Shown here: positions 1 to 10,338 of the stretch, piece after piece
Layout of the letters: every line of letters starts with the position of its first letter
Position numbering within the stretch: position 1 is the stretch's first letter
NCBI GenBank assembly: GCA_036897485.1
Contig: JAYMTF010001418.1
Span: 1-23,512, forward strand
DNA length: 23,512 nt
Direction: 5' to 3'
From: Pelargonium nanum
Lineage: Eukaryota > Streptophyta > Magnoliopsida > Geraniales > Geraniaceae
Made by a program: the position numbers and the translations under genes
The notes under the pieces: model-generated
Told to the model about the DNA's origin: nothing
Database searches by the model: none
Seen by the model: the letters and a program-made list of their open reading frames with translations, nothing else

Positions 1-439
1 TCTATTGATAAGTCCTTTATATAATTTTAAATTATTATCTAATGAGGTGTCATGATATGGTGCACTGATGGTGTAAAGCCCTTGTACCGTTGTACGTACA
101 CCGACAGTGCATCAAATATAAATCTTTAATTTAAAGTATCAGAGTAACTATATGAAATTTCTTTTGACATATAATTTGGAGTTTATGTTTTTTTTTTTCA
201 AATTGAGTCAATATATTAATCATAATATTGTTATCTCATTTTTATAATTGTTTAATATTAATCGTATGCGTGGAAAAATGTTGATTTTTCTTAATTTGAA
301 GCAAATAGGATGTTCACAAAAAAGATGAAATCATGTGCAAAGCACATATTTTTTTTTATTTGTTCAAACTAATGACAACTAACAATTTTATCACAAAATG
401 GATGGAATATTGTGTTTTTGGGCACCGATGACGAGAATG

Positions 440-583
440 TGTAGTTGGAGTACCATTCACGATTTTAAAAATAGTAGGAGGATCAATTGTGATATGAGTG
501 TATAGTTGAAGTATCATTCATGGTTTTAAAAATAGTTGGAGGATCATTTTTGATATAAACGTATAGTTGAAGAATCAATGGTA
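440..583. repeat. 61-bp tandem repeat, about 2.4 copies
   Basis: Three successive units start at about 440, 501 and 562 with the phrase TATAGTTGAAG or a one- to two-base variant. Units 1 and 2 also share a middle part, TTTTAAAAATAGT followed by GGAGGATCA. The third copy is cut short after about 20 bases. The spacing is 61 bp. No coding potential is seen. Confidence 0.7.
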
Positions 584-1088
584 ACTTTAACCTTTATATT
601 TAACCTCTGAATAAAGGGAAGCCACAATATTAAGCTAGATTGGTGGGCCTGGACACAAGAACTCACGTACCATTTTTAATAAGAATACTTGTACAGTCTA
701 TTTGTTTTACAGAAAGAGCCTTGGGCATGAAAGACTTGATTTGGGCCATTGTAACTATGTTATGGACTTTATATATTACTTAAAACATATTTATTAATTA
801 AAAAGAGTTAGTAATGAGATGAAGACAGGAGTTGATTGTTTGGGCCTTGGACTGGGCTATGTTTTATAAGCCTAAAGTTGATCTTAAACATCTATCTTAT
901 CATACTAATCAGTATATCTACATGTAATAGTTTCTGTGTTTGGGCTCATAATCGGGGAACTCTCTGAATCCATTAGGCTTAAACTTGATTATTTACGAGG
1001 AAACGTTTTCATTTGACACATAGAAGCTTAAGACTCGTTTAGTTATAGAATACAATTTTTCGTTCTCTAAGAAAAACTTAAATTTTTT

Positions 1089-1121
1089 AGAAAATTTGTT
1101 TAGTTGTAATATTTTCCATTT
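1089..1121. repeat. Left arm of a possible foldback/MITE-like element
   Basis: Read on the plus strand, this 33-base stretch matches the reverse complement of 6654-6686 at about 24 of 33 positions, sharing the core GTTTA-TTG. The two arms lie on either side of the LINE. The simplest reading is an AT-rich foldback element split by the LINE insertion. Low sequence complexity makes chance similarity possible. Confidence 0.4.
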
Positions 1122-1136
1122 TTAAAAAATGATGTA

Positions 1137-1146
1137 AAGTGGAATT
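1137..1146. repeat. Target-site duplication, LINE 3' side
   Basis: The 10 bases AAGTGGAATT are repeated exactly at 6449-6458, at the other end of the LINE. The copy here directly abuts the T run that is the LINE poly(A) on the minus strand. This is the expected product of target-primed reverse transcription. Confidence 0.75.
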
Positions 1147-1172
1147 TTTTTTTGAATGAAAACGCAATTTCA

Positions 1173-4100
1173 TTAATTCATAATCATACTCAACTCTCGA
1201 ATCACTTCCGGTATACTATCCGGAACGACCCAAGATACACGACCAGACATAGAACGTGTGCCCCTAGCTAAGTTATGAGCAACACTATTCGCGGATCGAT
1301 AAACAAAAGAGAATACCACATTCTCAAAATCTGAAACTAGATAATTACAATCATTAACTACCAAACCATAGAAACTCCTCATCTCGGACCCTATCTCGAG
1401 ATCCAAAATGACACGTTTAGCATCACTCTCCACCACCACACGTCGCCAACCCAAAGGCTTAAGCCATGAAAGCGCTTCACGAACAGCAACAGCCTCCACA
1501 AAAGTTGACGACACCGCTACCTCCTCCCACCTCCGACAGCCCCCTCCGAGCACCCGACCACCACCGTCCCTCAAAATCCACCCCGCACCAAACCCAGAAC
1601 TGCCAAACACCGCTCCATCAACATTGAGCTTGACAACAACCTCCTCCGGTGGACTCCACGACGCCTTCACCCGACCACCCACTGCCCGGGATTGAACCAG
1701 CCCCGCTCTCACCTCCACCATGTTAGCCTCCCGCCATCCCCACCTGGTCTCCTCCGCCACTCGGACCACAACCTCCGGCTGTTGAACAGACAACTCCCAC
1801 ACTGCTAGATTACGCCTCCTCCACAAACTCCAACCCAAATAAAGTGCTTTAGGTCTGTCCTCACCTTGGAGCTTGTCCTCTACCACCCCCAACCAGTCCC
1901 ACACCCCCCCACAACCCATCACCCATCCTTCCAACCCAACTCTCCTCCAAACCGATCTCGCTGCTGCACAGGACAGAAGGCAATGTGCCACTGTTTCCTG
2001 CCCAACACCACAAACCGGACAAGAAGCCTGCACCTCCACCCCTTTACCAATTAAACGCATAGTAACCGGTAAACAATCAGTAAGTGCTTTCCACCAAAAT
2101 AACTTGATCTTTGGCTGGACCTCTTCATTCCACAACCATCGCCAGATTTTAGAGACACCGGCATCCACAACCTCCGGCCAAAGACCACGATATGCCGACT
2201 TCACTGAATAACCTCCTTTCTCCTCCCATTTCAAATACCAACAATCCGGACGAGCCCTGTAGCCCAAAGGAATATGTAGAATTGCCTCCCTTACACTACT
2301 CGGAAACACCACACGGAGCCTCGACTCATTTCATTTCCCACCACCCCTTACCATCAATTCTTCCATCAAAGCATCCTGCCCCAAAATACGAGGAGCACAG
2401 CGCACAACCTCCCCATTACCCAACCATCGATCTTTATAAACTCGAATAGTTTTACCATCCCCCACTCGCCAACGACACCCATCCAACAATAACGGTTTTG
2501 CTTCGAAAAAAGAGCGCCACGTGTACCTCGGATTACTCCCAATATCGGCATCAAGAAGAAAGGAAGAAAAAGGGAAGTACCGACCTTTAAAAACCCGGCT
2601 GAATAAGGAGTGCAGATTGGTAAGGAGACGCCACCCTTGTTTACCGAGCAACGCAACATTAAATTCCCTCACGCTACGAAATCCCAATCCGCCCGCACCC
2701 TTGCTCGAACACATACGACGCCATTCCCTCCAATGAATAGCTCGATGACCACCACCCTTCGACCCCCACCAAAAACCGTTCCATACCTTCTCCAAAGCCT
2801 CGCTAATTCCTATTGGCAAAAGATACACACTCATCAAATACGTAGGCAAGGCTTGTGCTACTGATTTTAACAACACCTCCTTCCCCGCTATAGAAAGAAG
2901 CCTCCGGTTCCAGCCACCCACCCGGTCACGGGCCTTGTCCAATACGTAATTAAAAACACCAAGCTTCCGAGCCCCAATACCAATCGGAACACCTAAATAG
3001 GACCCAAACTCCCCCACCTCTCGGATACCAATCTGGACACAAATGGCATTTCGAGTGGCAGCTGGTGTACTCGGACTAAAAACAGCCGATGACTTGTTCA
3101 TATTTATTTTCTGCCTGGATGCAGACTCATACTCGGAAAAGACAACCTTCAACCGCTCCACCTCCCTTGATCGAGCTCTACAAAAGATCATGGAATCATC
3201 GGCAAAAAATAAATGTGAAACCCGAGGTGAATTCTTTGCAACCCGACAACCCAAAATACCTCCCGACCTCTCCTCACGTTTTAACAATCTCGACAAACCT
3301 TCCGCACAAATTAAGAACAAATAAAGAGAGAGCGAACATCCTTGTCTCAAGCCATGTTTGGGTTTAAATAAAGGAAGTAATTTACCATTTAAATCAACCC
3401 GAAACCGCGACGTAGTAACACATAACATCACCCAATTTATAAAGCGATTATGAAACCCCAACTTACACATAATTGCTTCCAAATACGCCCACTCAACTCT
3501 ATCGTAAGCCTTGGCCATGTCGAGCTTCAAGGCTAGCCACCCATCATCACCTTGCTTGTGCTTATTTATCCAATGAACCGTCTCATTCGCCACACATATA
3601 TTGTCCGTAATAAGCCTCCCCTCAATAAAGGCACTTTGATTTTCAGATATAACGGAACCAATAACCCCTTTGAGACGATTGGCAAGCACTTTCGACACGA
3701 GTTTGTAGATAACATTACAAAGGGCAATCGGCCTCAAATCCCCTACATTAACCGGCTGTTGTTTTTTAGGAATGAGTAGCAGGTTCGTGTCATTAAAACC
3801 CTCCGGAAAACGACCCTGCTCCAAGCAACCAATCACCGCCTCCATTACCGAAGCACCCACCACACTCCAATGCTTATGGTAGAACCCGGGACAAATACCA
3901 TCCGGACCCGGTGCCTTCTCCGGATGCATGCCATCAAGAGCACACTTCACCTCCCATGGTTGAATGGCCCCAATGAGTTTAAAAATTTGAGTCTCTGTAA
4001 CCTTAGAACATACCATAACACTTACCACCTCCGGCCGAGAGCCTTCCGATTCAGCCATAGCAACAAAGTGTGAATGCACCAACCTTTCCAAACCAGCGCC

Positions 4101-5231
4101 TGCACGGACCCATACACCCGCCGCATCCATTAACTGTTGAACCGTGTTCGACTTCTTCCGAAAAGAAGCTGTTTTGTGAAAGAACTTTGTATTCAAATCC
4201 CCATCCCGCAACCAGTTCGTCTTAGCTCATTGTCTCCAAAAAAGCTCCTGTTTTTTCAAAGACAGTAAGTAATTCTTGCGAGCTTCCATTGTACCTGACC
4301 ACATACCATCCCTAACCTCCAATCTCCGACGAGCATCAACTACTTCCGCCTCCACCGATGACCGCCCAACCTTATACCAGCGACGTAAAGCCTCTCCGAG
4401 TCCCCATATCCTGTCCATAATCTCTGAGCGATTTGAACTATCCCAAGCCTCACGAATCACTCGGCCACAATCTGGATCCGATGACCAACCGATCTCATAA
4501 CGAAAACGGAACTGACCCCTCTCCTCCTGTACCGTGGTAGGTTCAATGAGCAGCGGTCTATGATCAGACGATACAAAGGACAGGTTAATAACACGCCAAT
4601 GTCCATTACTATACACCCAATTTGTCGAACCAAAAGCTCGATCAAGACGCTCTTGAATAATGGGACATGGACCCGAACTTCTTCTCCATGTAAACTTACC
4701 ACCCTCCGCATCTAGATCAAACAGTCCAGCATCTTCTACAGCTTGTGTAAACCCATTGAGTAACCACAAAGGTTGTGGATTTCCCCCCTCCTTCTCGTGA
4801 GAGAATAATATGTCGTTGAAATCTCCCGCGCACAACCAAGGTAAATTACTGACTCCGCGTAGACTCCGCAATGTATCCCATGACTCCACTCTACGACTCC
4901 TATCCGGGCTTCCATAAAAACCCGTAAACCTCCATCGCCCCCATTCCTCCAAAGACACTATCACATCAATAAAAAACGAAGAAAAATTTATGAGTTACAT
5001 ACACCCCGGAACCTGCCAAAAAATGGCCAAACCACCACTCCTTCCCCTATAATTTACCGCGAAACAACCAGCCATCCCGAGTAATTTGCGTACTCGCTCA
5101 AGCTGCTCCCTTGATCTTTTAGTTTCCATAACAAACACCACCCTCGGCTTACGTGAACCAACAAGGTCACGCAAAACTCGAACTGCCTGCGGGTTGCCAA
5201 GCCCCCGGCAGTTCCAACATAAGGTGCTCAT
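1173..5231 (-). pseudogene. LINE 1 ORF2: endonuclease, reverse transcriptase, zf-RVT, RNase H
   Basis: One continuous frame of 1,352 codons plus TAA encodes the LINE replication enzyme, interrupted by three in-frame stops (4995-4997 TAA, 4227-4229 TGA, 2331-2333 TGA). The frame itself never shifts. The start is ATG 5229-5231, followed by the typical CWNCRGLGNP. The APE endonuclease (about codons 1-225) keeps N7, E36, the GDFND motif (137-141) and SDH (222-224). The reverse transcriptase has LDMAKAYDR near codon 570, a GLRQGC block, and the catalytic FADD (3195-3206, codons 676-679). A zf-RVT domain (about 1028-1095) shows CX2C-X8-HX4C. The C-terminal RNase H (about 1199-1330) has NVDGA with D1205, a VVESDAK block and an ANSVAH block. 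The protein would nick DNA and reverse transcribe its own RNA. The TGA at 4227 falls in WRQ-stop-AKTNWLRDGD, where relatives usually have Arg, so CGA to TGA by deamination of methylated C is likely. Confidence 0.93.
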
Positions 5232-5329
5232 TGGGTTGGACGGACCTGCTCCTCGAGGTCCGCCTGAGACAAGTTTTTTGAGCCAACTCCAATTTCTACC
5301 ATCCGTCTTCTCTTGCCATCCGCTACAAT

Positions 5330-6224
5330 CTAACCCTCCACACCCTCCATCTCCGCCACACTATCCGGAGTAATCGCTTTGGTAGACGACTCCGCAGCTT
5401 GAGGGACGACCTCCTCATCATCATTACGAATCCACTTGGCACCGCTGCCTCGACCAGGTCTCTTAGTAGGAGCCCTCAACCAAGTGCCATAAGCCCGTTC
5501 CTCACCGACCTCCGGATGTTTCACCAACTCCTTACATTGTTCATCAATATGACCCATAATTTCACAGTAGAAACAAAAATTAGGGAGCTTTTCATATTTG
5601 AAACGAACCCAATGCCATTCACCCCCCACCGGTTTCACCCGCTGCCTACGTTTAATGGCCTTGCGAACATCCACCAGCACTCGGATACGCAAATAAGATG
5701 TTTTGTTTCTAGTGAAATTGTGAGGATCCATTTCAATAAATTGCCCAATGTAATCACCCATATGAGTACAGACCCTTTCGGTTCGAAAACCTTCCGGGAT
5801 ATCATGTAATTGCACCCATATTTTCAAATCCGCCAGCACAACCTTCGCCGGCACATCACCAGCCTCCAACAATTTGCTAATCATCACATGCTTGTTAAAA
5901 TGCCAAGGACCCCCTTCAATTACTCTCCTAGCATCACGGTCATTATAGAACTCGAACACGAAACGTTGCTCCCCCCTCCCCAACGTCTCATCGAATAATT
6001 CAGAAACCCTAACCCCCTCAACCGGCTTCCACGCTCCTGCCATGGTGTCCTGCATAGCGTCCAATTAAGTTGATATAGGCTTGAGTCAAAAACCGACCAA
6101 CTAGTCTCCAACACTTCGGCCCCGTATCAGACCTCGCCTCCTCCGCCAAATTAATCTCCAAACCCCCACTCTCCACATCTTCAATGGAAAGTATACCCAA
6201 CTCATCCACTATCCTAGCAGCCAT
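5330..6224 (-). pseudogene. LINE 1 ORF1: RNA-binding gag-like protein, one frameshift
   Basis: ORF1 of plant L1 elements encodes a nucleic-acid-binding protein that coats the element RNA. Its first part runs from ATG 6222-6224 (MAARIVDELG) to about 6062. The rest, about 240 residues, lies in the next frame and ends at TAG 5330-5332. The two parts join at INL/DAMQDTMAG, where a one-base indel near 6060 shifts the frame. The middle resembles the DUF4283 domain (GGPWHFNKHVMI, then IWVQLHDIPEGF). A zinc knuckle of the CX2CX4HX4C kind is complete: CFYCEIMGHIDEQC. The tail is basic, then acidic. Full length would be about 300 residues, somewhat short for the family. An upstream ATG at 6284 in the first frame would add a hydrophobic extension and is probably not used, because MAAR fits the usual ORF1 start better. 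Confidence 0.85.
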
Positions 6225-6448
6225 GGAATCGAACACAAAGAACAAACAACAAAACAACACCGAAAACCCAACAACAACCTGCAATCTACCACCCGTCCGC
6301 CAAAGTCAACCATAAGTCACCGCAGAAATAACCGTCTCCGCCAAAAAACACCAATAATGGGAAAAACAAACTGCCACGAAGACAGAGCACGTCACAAAGA
6401 CGTAAAAGACCACGTTTTCACTTCTATCCTCTACAAATTAATAGTAGT

Positions 6449-6458
6449 AAGTGGAATT
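6449..6458. repeat. Target-site duplication, LINE 5' side
   Basis: This is an exact copy of AAGTGGAATT at 1137-1146. It marks the 5' border of LINE 1 to within a few bases. Bases upstream of it on both sides share AAT and a T at equivalent places, so the original duplication may have been longer and has since diverged. Confidence 0.75.
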
Positions 6459-8084
6459 AATTTTAAATGAGTAAATAAAAATATTACGCATAATAGATAC
6501 TTCGTGAGACATAAAAAAAAAAGTAAAAATGAGTAGTGGAAAAATGAGTTTTTTATTTATAAAAGTAAAAAAAAAAACAATTTTCTATTTTCAAACTATT
6601 TTAAAAAACTGTTTTCTAGTTTTTTTTTTAGAACAATTGTTTTCTAGTTTTTCATTTGGGAAACTGTTCAATTAAACAATTTTTCTAATTTTCTGAAAAG
6701 CTAGATAATGTTTGTGAAACAAATTTTTTTACTGTATTATTATATTGAGATGTAACAAAAACATTGACATTTAATTTGTAGGATTGTATTTAGAATTTGT
6801 GGGGAATCCAATATGGACGACACGACAATGGCAGTGATAGCTGTATGTGTTGGAACTAACAGCCAATAGCCAATGGTTTCTAATAATATTCTTATTAATT
6901 AGTTATTATAAGGAAACATAAGATCCAATTAAATCCTAATACCACCTCTCCATCCTTCTCAAGGGACAGTTTTCACACATGTCTGCTTTTCATCGACATA
7001 AATTTTGATTTACAATACAGTATTTACCAACTATTAATTAGAATATTATTAATCACATTTTCAAGTCAATTTGTGTTTACTTTGAGATTATTTTTTTTTA
7101 GATATTTGAAATATGTTGTATTTAAGAAAATAATACCTTAACACACTAGCCTCAAGATTTGATTCCAAGTGTTCAAAAATATTTTATTTCAGAGATACGC
7201 AAGTTAGTAATATTTGTGCTTAATTACCAAGAGATGGATCCAAAGATTATGCATATGTTAGTCTCTAGGTATAGACTTGGTGCCATTTGTTTAAAAACGA
7301 CTATTTGAAAAATATTGGCTGAGTCCACAAGACAATATATATATGGTAGAAAGGTGGTATACTATGGATACCAAATCAAAGATACGGTTCCAAATAATCA
7401 ACTTGTATATATTTGATGTTGATCTTTATAGAAACCTTTAATTAAATATCCAATTAACTTTACAAAATTCCGTAATTAATAAATACTACATGGTATTAAA
7501 TGTATATATTAAGTACGTACGTAGCCTGAAATAAATGAAAAGCCATGCTAATTGCTACAATTAAGCATATATGTTTAGGTGGCATATTCTTTTGGTTATG
7601 AAACTATATGTTTGGCAATTAGCAATTGACAATTGACAATTATCGTAATGCTCCAAACGGCACCTATATTAAATTCCAATTGCTTCATAAAAACATAGAT
7701 TTATAGGTCAAATATATTTGAAAAAAGAAAAAGAAAACTAAAAAGTGTTAATTGTAGGTAGTGTACGTTATGAAATATATGCAAGTTGCTCTATGGGTAT
7801 TTGAATAATTAAAAATCTAATTGGCGTAGAATAAAATCTTCACAATACGATAGACGACAGAATATGAATTATGAAGGCAAAGATTATGCATGTTCTCCAT
7901 TATTAACACCACTCTTCATTCTCAATTTATTAATTTCTATGTTCTAATTTTTTGGTATCTATGAATTTTGAACATCATATCTTTTCCCGATTGTATACAA
8001 ATTATTTAATACAGTATTATATATTGTTTAATTTGTGATCACTAGGTTATTGTATTCGTTATCAACAATACAAGCTAAAATATA
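6459..8084. other. AT-rich intergenic spacer
   Basis: No gene is recognisable. The first 280 bases are A- and T-run rich, with the phrase GTTTTCTAGTTTTT repeated and an arm (6654-6686) that pairs with 1089-1121. Later parts hold short direct repeats of CAATTGA (about 7619-7640) and an ACGTACGTACG run near 7514. Stop codons are dense in all frames. Confidence 0.55.
6654..6686. repeat. Right arm of a possible foldback/MITE-like element
   Basis: Its reverse complement matches 1089-1121 at about 24 of 33 positions. With the LINE removed, the two arms would be about 260 bases apart, a normal size for a miniature inverted-repeat element. Outer ends and a target duplication could not be fixed by eye. 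Confidence 0.4.
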
Positions 8085-8559
8085 GGGTTTGTGTCTCTCT
8101 CTCTTTCTCTTTGCCGTTTTGAGAGTCGGTTAGGGATTTTGTTTGGCTACAGATGCTTTTGATTTTCAAAGCGGCGGCAATTTCTTGCATTTGCATATAA
8201 CAAATTGCGGTCTTTCTCGTTAAGATAATGAGTCTTATTTTGATAGCAAGTTAAGAGGTTGTTAAGATTTGCAGAGCAACGTAGATTCGCAGTAGATTTT
8301 TCATTGGTGTTTGGCAGGGAAGCATGAACTACTACAGAGAAGGATAAAATGACTTGGAATGTGCGGTGGTTTGACCAAAGTCATTGGATCAGTCTTCGAG
8401 TTTGTTGTCGAATCAGATGGCAGGCCCGATGGTTGCGAGGGGCCGTTGGCAAAGCCATATATTCACGTGGTCGCCTTGAACTCCACGTGAAATCGTTGTC
8501 AACTTGTGAAATATGCAGACCAATCAACTTCACGTGAATCATCTTTCTTGGCGGCTGAT
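8085..8559 (+). mobile_element. Probable 5' leader and ORF1 remnant of LINE 2
   Basis: A CT-rich stretch (8091-8112) and a T- and G-rich leader precede a region whose plus frames resemble a DUF4283-type LINE ORF1. TWNVRWFDQS recalls the usual GPW-FD block. In another frame, FVVESDGRPDGCEGPLAKPYIHV recalls the block before the R-R-V of ORF1. Frames switch, so it is decayed. It sits directly upstream of, and in the same direction as, the ORF2 remnant that starts at about 8560, with the ORF1 tail, endonuclease and most of the reverse transcriptase missing between them. I infer an internal deletion. The similarity is from memory of the family and is weak, so it could instead be unrelated spacer. 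Confidence 0.35.
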
Positions 8560-10084
8560 CTGGGCTGTGGAACAGCCATCCTTCCCATCATTTATCTTGG
8601 GTTTCAACTTGGAGTTAACCCAAGGAGGTCCAGCGCTTGGTCCGGCATCATAGAGCGGTTTCGAAGGAGGTTAGCTTCTTGGCAAGCGAGATACATATCC
8701 TTTGGTGGTCGTATTACTTTAATTCGATCTGCTCTTACATCTTTACCGCTCTATTACATGTCGTTATTTCGAGCACCAAAACTTGTTATTCGATCATTGG
8801 AGCAAATTGAGAGGAGGTTCTTGTGGTCGAATAGTGCGTCGAGAAGAGGCATGTGCAAAGTTAATTGGGTAATGGTGACTCAATCCCGTGTTCATGGTGG
8901 GTTGGGGATCCGACAATTGGAGTTGGCAAACGTTAGCCTACTCGCTAAATGATGGTGGCGTTTCACTTCGCAACCCGACTCTCTGTGGAAGAAGCTTTTG
9001 TGTGCTAAATACGGATGTAGCACGTCTTCATGGAATTTGCAGGATCTTTATCCCGTCAACCCGTCCCCTTTTCTTCATCAATTGAAACAACTACAGTTTC
9101 TACCGGGTTTTGCGGATCTCATCGGTAATGGGGGTTTTAAGTGGACGCTAGGCAATGGTCGGGTAGTTAAATTTTGGGTTGACGTGTGGCTCTCGGATAT
9201 TTCGCTCGCCATCAGTTTTCCTAGAATTTTTGCTCTTTCGCAAAGCAAAGCAGACTCGGTTGCTGCTGTCCTCTCGTCCATGCGGTGCACAGCGACTTCC
9301 CTTCGTCTGCGTCGTCCATTACGTGGTTGGGAAGTCGATAATTTGGCCGAATTAAATGTTCTTTTGTCGGATGTGGTTCTTAGGAGCTCGGTGCCTGACA
9401 AACTGATTTGGCGAGGAGCGCGTTCGGGTAAGTTTTCTACTAAATCTGTTTACACAACTCTTTATTCGAGACTTCCTCATACGCGTTTCGCATGCTCAAA
9501 ACTTATATGGAAAGCGGGTGTTCCACCAAAAATCCAAAGTTTTGCTTGGTTGGCTGCACTTAACAGTGTTCCGTGCGCTGTTTTTCTTCGAGATCGGGGT
9601 ATTCTTCCAGCCAATCTCTCGGTTTCTTGCAAGCTGTGTGATACATTTCCAGAATCCTGCTCGCATTTACTTATCACCTGTGCATGGTCGGCTCGGGTTT
9701 GGTCGGGGGTCTTGGGTTGGTGGTCATGTAAGGCTGCACTTTACTGCTCTTGTTTTGAATTCATTTGTTCATGGCCTTCTTTGGTTATGGGGAACCAGAG
9801 AGTACACAAGGTCTGGAATGGCTTGTGTTCTGTGGTGCTTTGGGTTATTTGGCTTGGTAGAAATGGCCTTGTTTTTTATGATAATTATCCGGCTGTTGGA
9901 GACTCGTTACTGCGCATTCAGTGTTTAAGCTTCACCTTGCTTCATAGCAGCTTCTTTTATCCTTGTTTTTGCTTTGTACTACACTCGGTTTCTTGGCTTT
10001 CATTTTTTAGCTTTTTGTGTACCTTATTATTGTCATTCCGGCTTATTAATAAAGTGCGTCTTGCTAATAAAAAAAAAAAAAAAA
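8560..10084 (+). pseudogene. LINE 2: ORF2 C-terminal remnant with poly(A) tail
   Basis: The frame begins inside ORF2 just after the reverse transcriptase core, at LGCGTAILPIIYLGFQLG, the block that follows the YADD region in plant L1 elements. It continues through SFGGRITLIRSAL, LPLYYMSLF and GGLGIRQLELANVSLLAK. An in-frame TGA follows at 8950-8952, in K-stop-WWRF where relatives have a third Trp, so TGG to TGA is likely. After that the frame is open past the zf-RVT domain (KAGVPPKIQSFAWLA, then SCKLCDTFPESCSHLLITC) to about 9900. The open frame runs on through the poly(A) only by chance. No RNase H precedes the tail. Endonuclease and most of the reverse transcriptase are absent. It is a different LINE family from LINE 1, more AT-rich and without the same C-terminus. 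No target duplication was found. Confidence 0.85.
10048..10084 (+). terminator. LINE 2 poly(A) signal and poly(A) tail
   Basis: AATAAA at 10048-10053 is followed 16 bases later by an unbroken run of 16 A (10069-10084). This is the 3' end of the LINE 2 transcript copied into DNA. Confidence 0.75.
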
Positions 10085-10095
10085 GGTGGAGGGGA

Positions 10096-10338
10096 GGATT
10101 CCAGTGTCTTCAACTTGATAATTCAGGCTGATGGGTAGGATTCTAGTACATTTGGTTTGATTATTCAAGATGTTTAGCCATTGTGCATCAGCTTGGTAGT
10201 GTTGATTTTTTATTTTCGGGTTGCCTTGTGAACCGAGTTTCCCACGAATTCGTTAGATTTTTTATTTTTTTGTCAGAGTGGATTGATTTTCAAGTGCCCA
10301 ATTTTACATCAACTTTGTTATCGTTCAATTTGAATTAA
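10096..10338 (+). pseudogene. LINE RNase H tail fragment
   Basis: Just after the LINE 2 poly(A), plus frames encode a piece typical of the C-terminal end of a plant LINE RNase H (RVT_3). DSSTFGLIIQD is followed, after a one-base shift near 10172, by LAIVHQLGSVDFLFSG and VNRVSHEFVRF, matching the usual R-SAN-VAH-LAR block with changes, then a terminal STLLSFNLN and TAA at 10336-10338. About 55 codons of the last part are open. The front of the fragment is a diverged 42-bp duplication: GGATTC units start at 10096 and 10138. The catalytic front half of the RNase H is missing. It may belong to an older LINE into which LINE 2 was inserted, or be the displaced tail of a rearranged copy. Confidence 0.55.

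Larger units (their letters stand above)
1..1136. other. AT-rich intergenic spacer
   Basis: No convincing reading frame or RNA gene is visible on either strand. The stretch is AT-rich with several T and A runs. It holds a 61-bp tandem repeat (440-583). Its last 100 bases look like one arm of an older foldback element into which the LINE at 1147-6448 was inserted. This is ordinary plant spacer DNA. Confidence 0.6.
1147..6448 (-). mobile_element. LINE 1: near-complete L1-type non-LTR retrotransposon
   Basis: This is a plant L1-clade LINE of about 5.3 kb on the minus strand. From its 5' end (high coordinates) it has a leader of roughly 220 bases, ORF1 (from 6224), a gap of about 98 bases, ORF2 (from 5231), a 3' untranslated part of only about 20 bases, and a short poly(A), seen as a T run at 1145-1153. 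A 10-bp target duplication, AAGTGGAATT, flanks it at 1137-1146 and 6449-6458, so both ends are defined and the copy is not 5' truncated. The protein domains are all present. It carries four breaks: one frameshift in ORF1 and three in-frame stops in ORF2. So few lesions in 5.3 kb suggest a fairly recent insertion. LINE leaders usually contain an internal promoter, but none can be proved here. The exact 5' end is uncertain by about 10 bases. Confidence 0.93.

Noticed and set aside
1408-2449. Plus-strand frames rich in Pro, Thr and Ser
   Set aside because: They are antisense to LINE 1 ORF2. The composition reflects the complement of the zf-RVT/RNase H region.
8349-8537. 62-codon frame read as an independent small gene
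   Set aside because: The surrounding plus frames are better explained as a decayed LINE ORF1, and no promoter or domain supports a separate gene.
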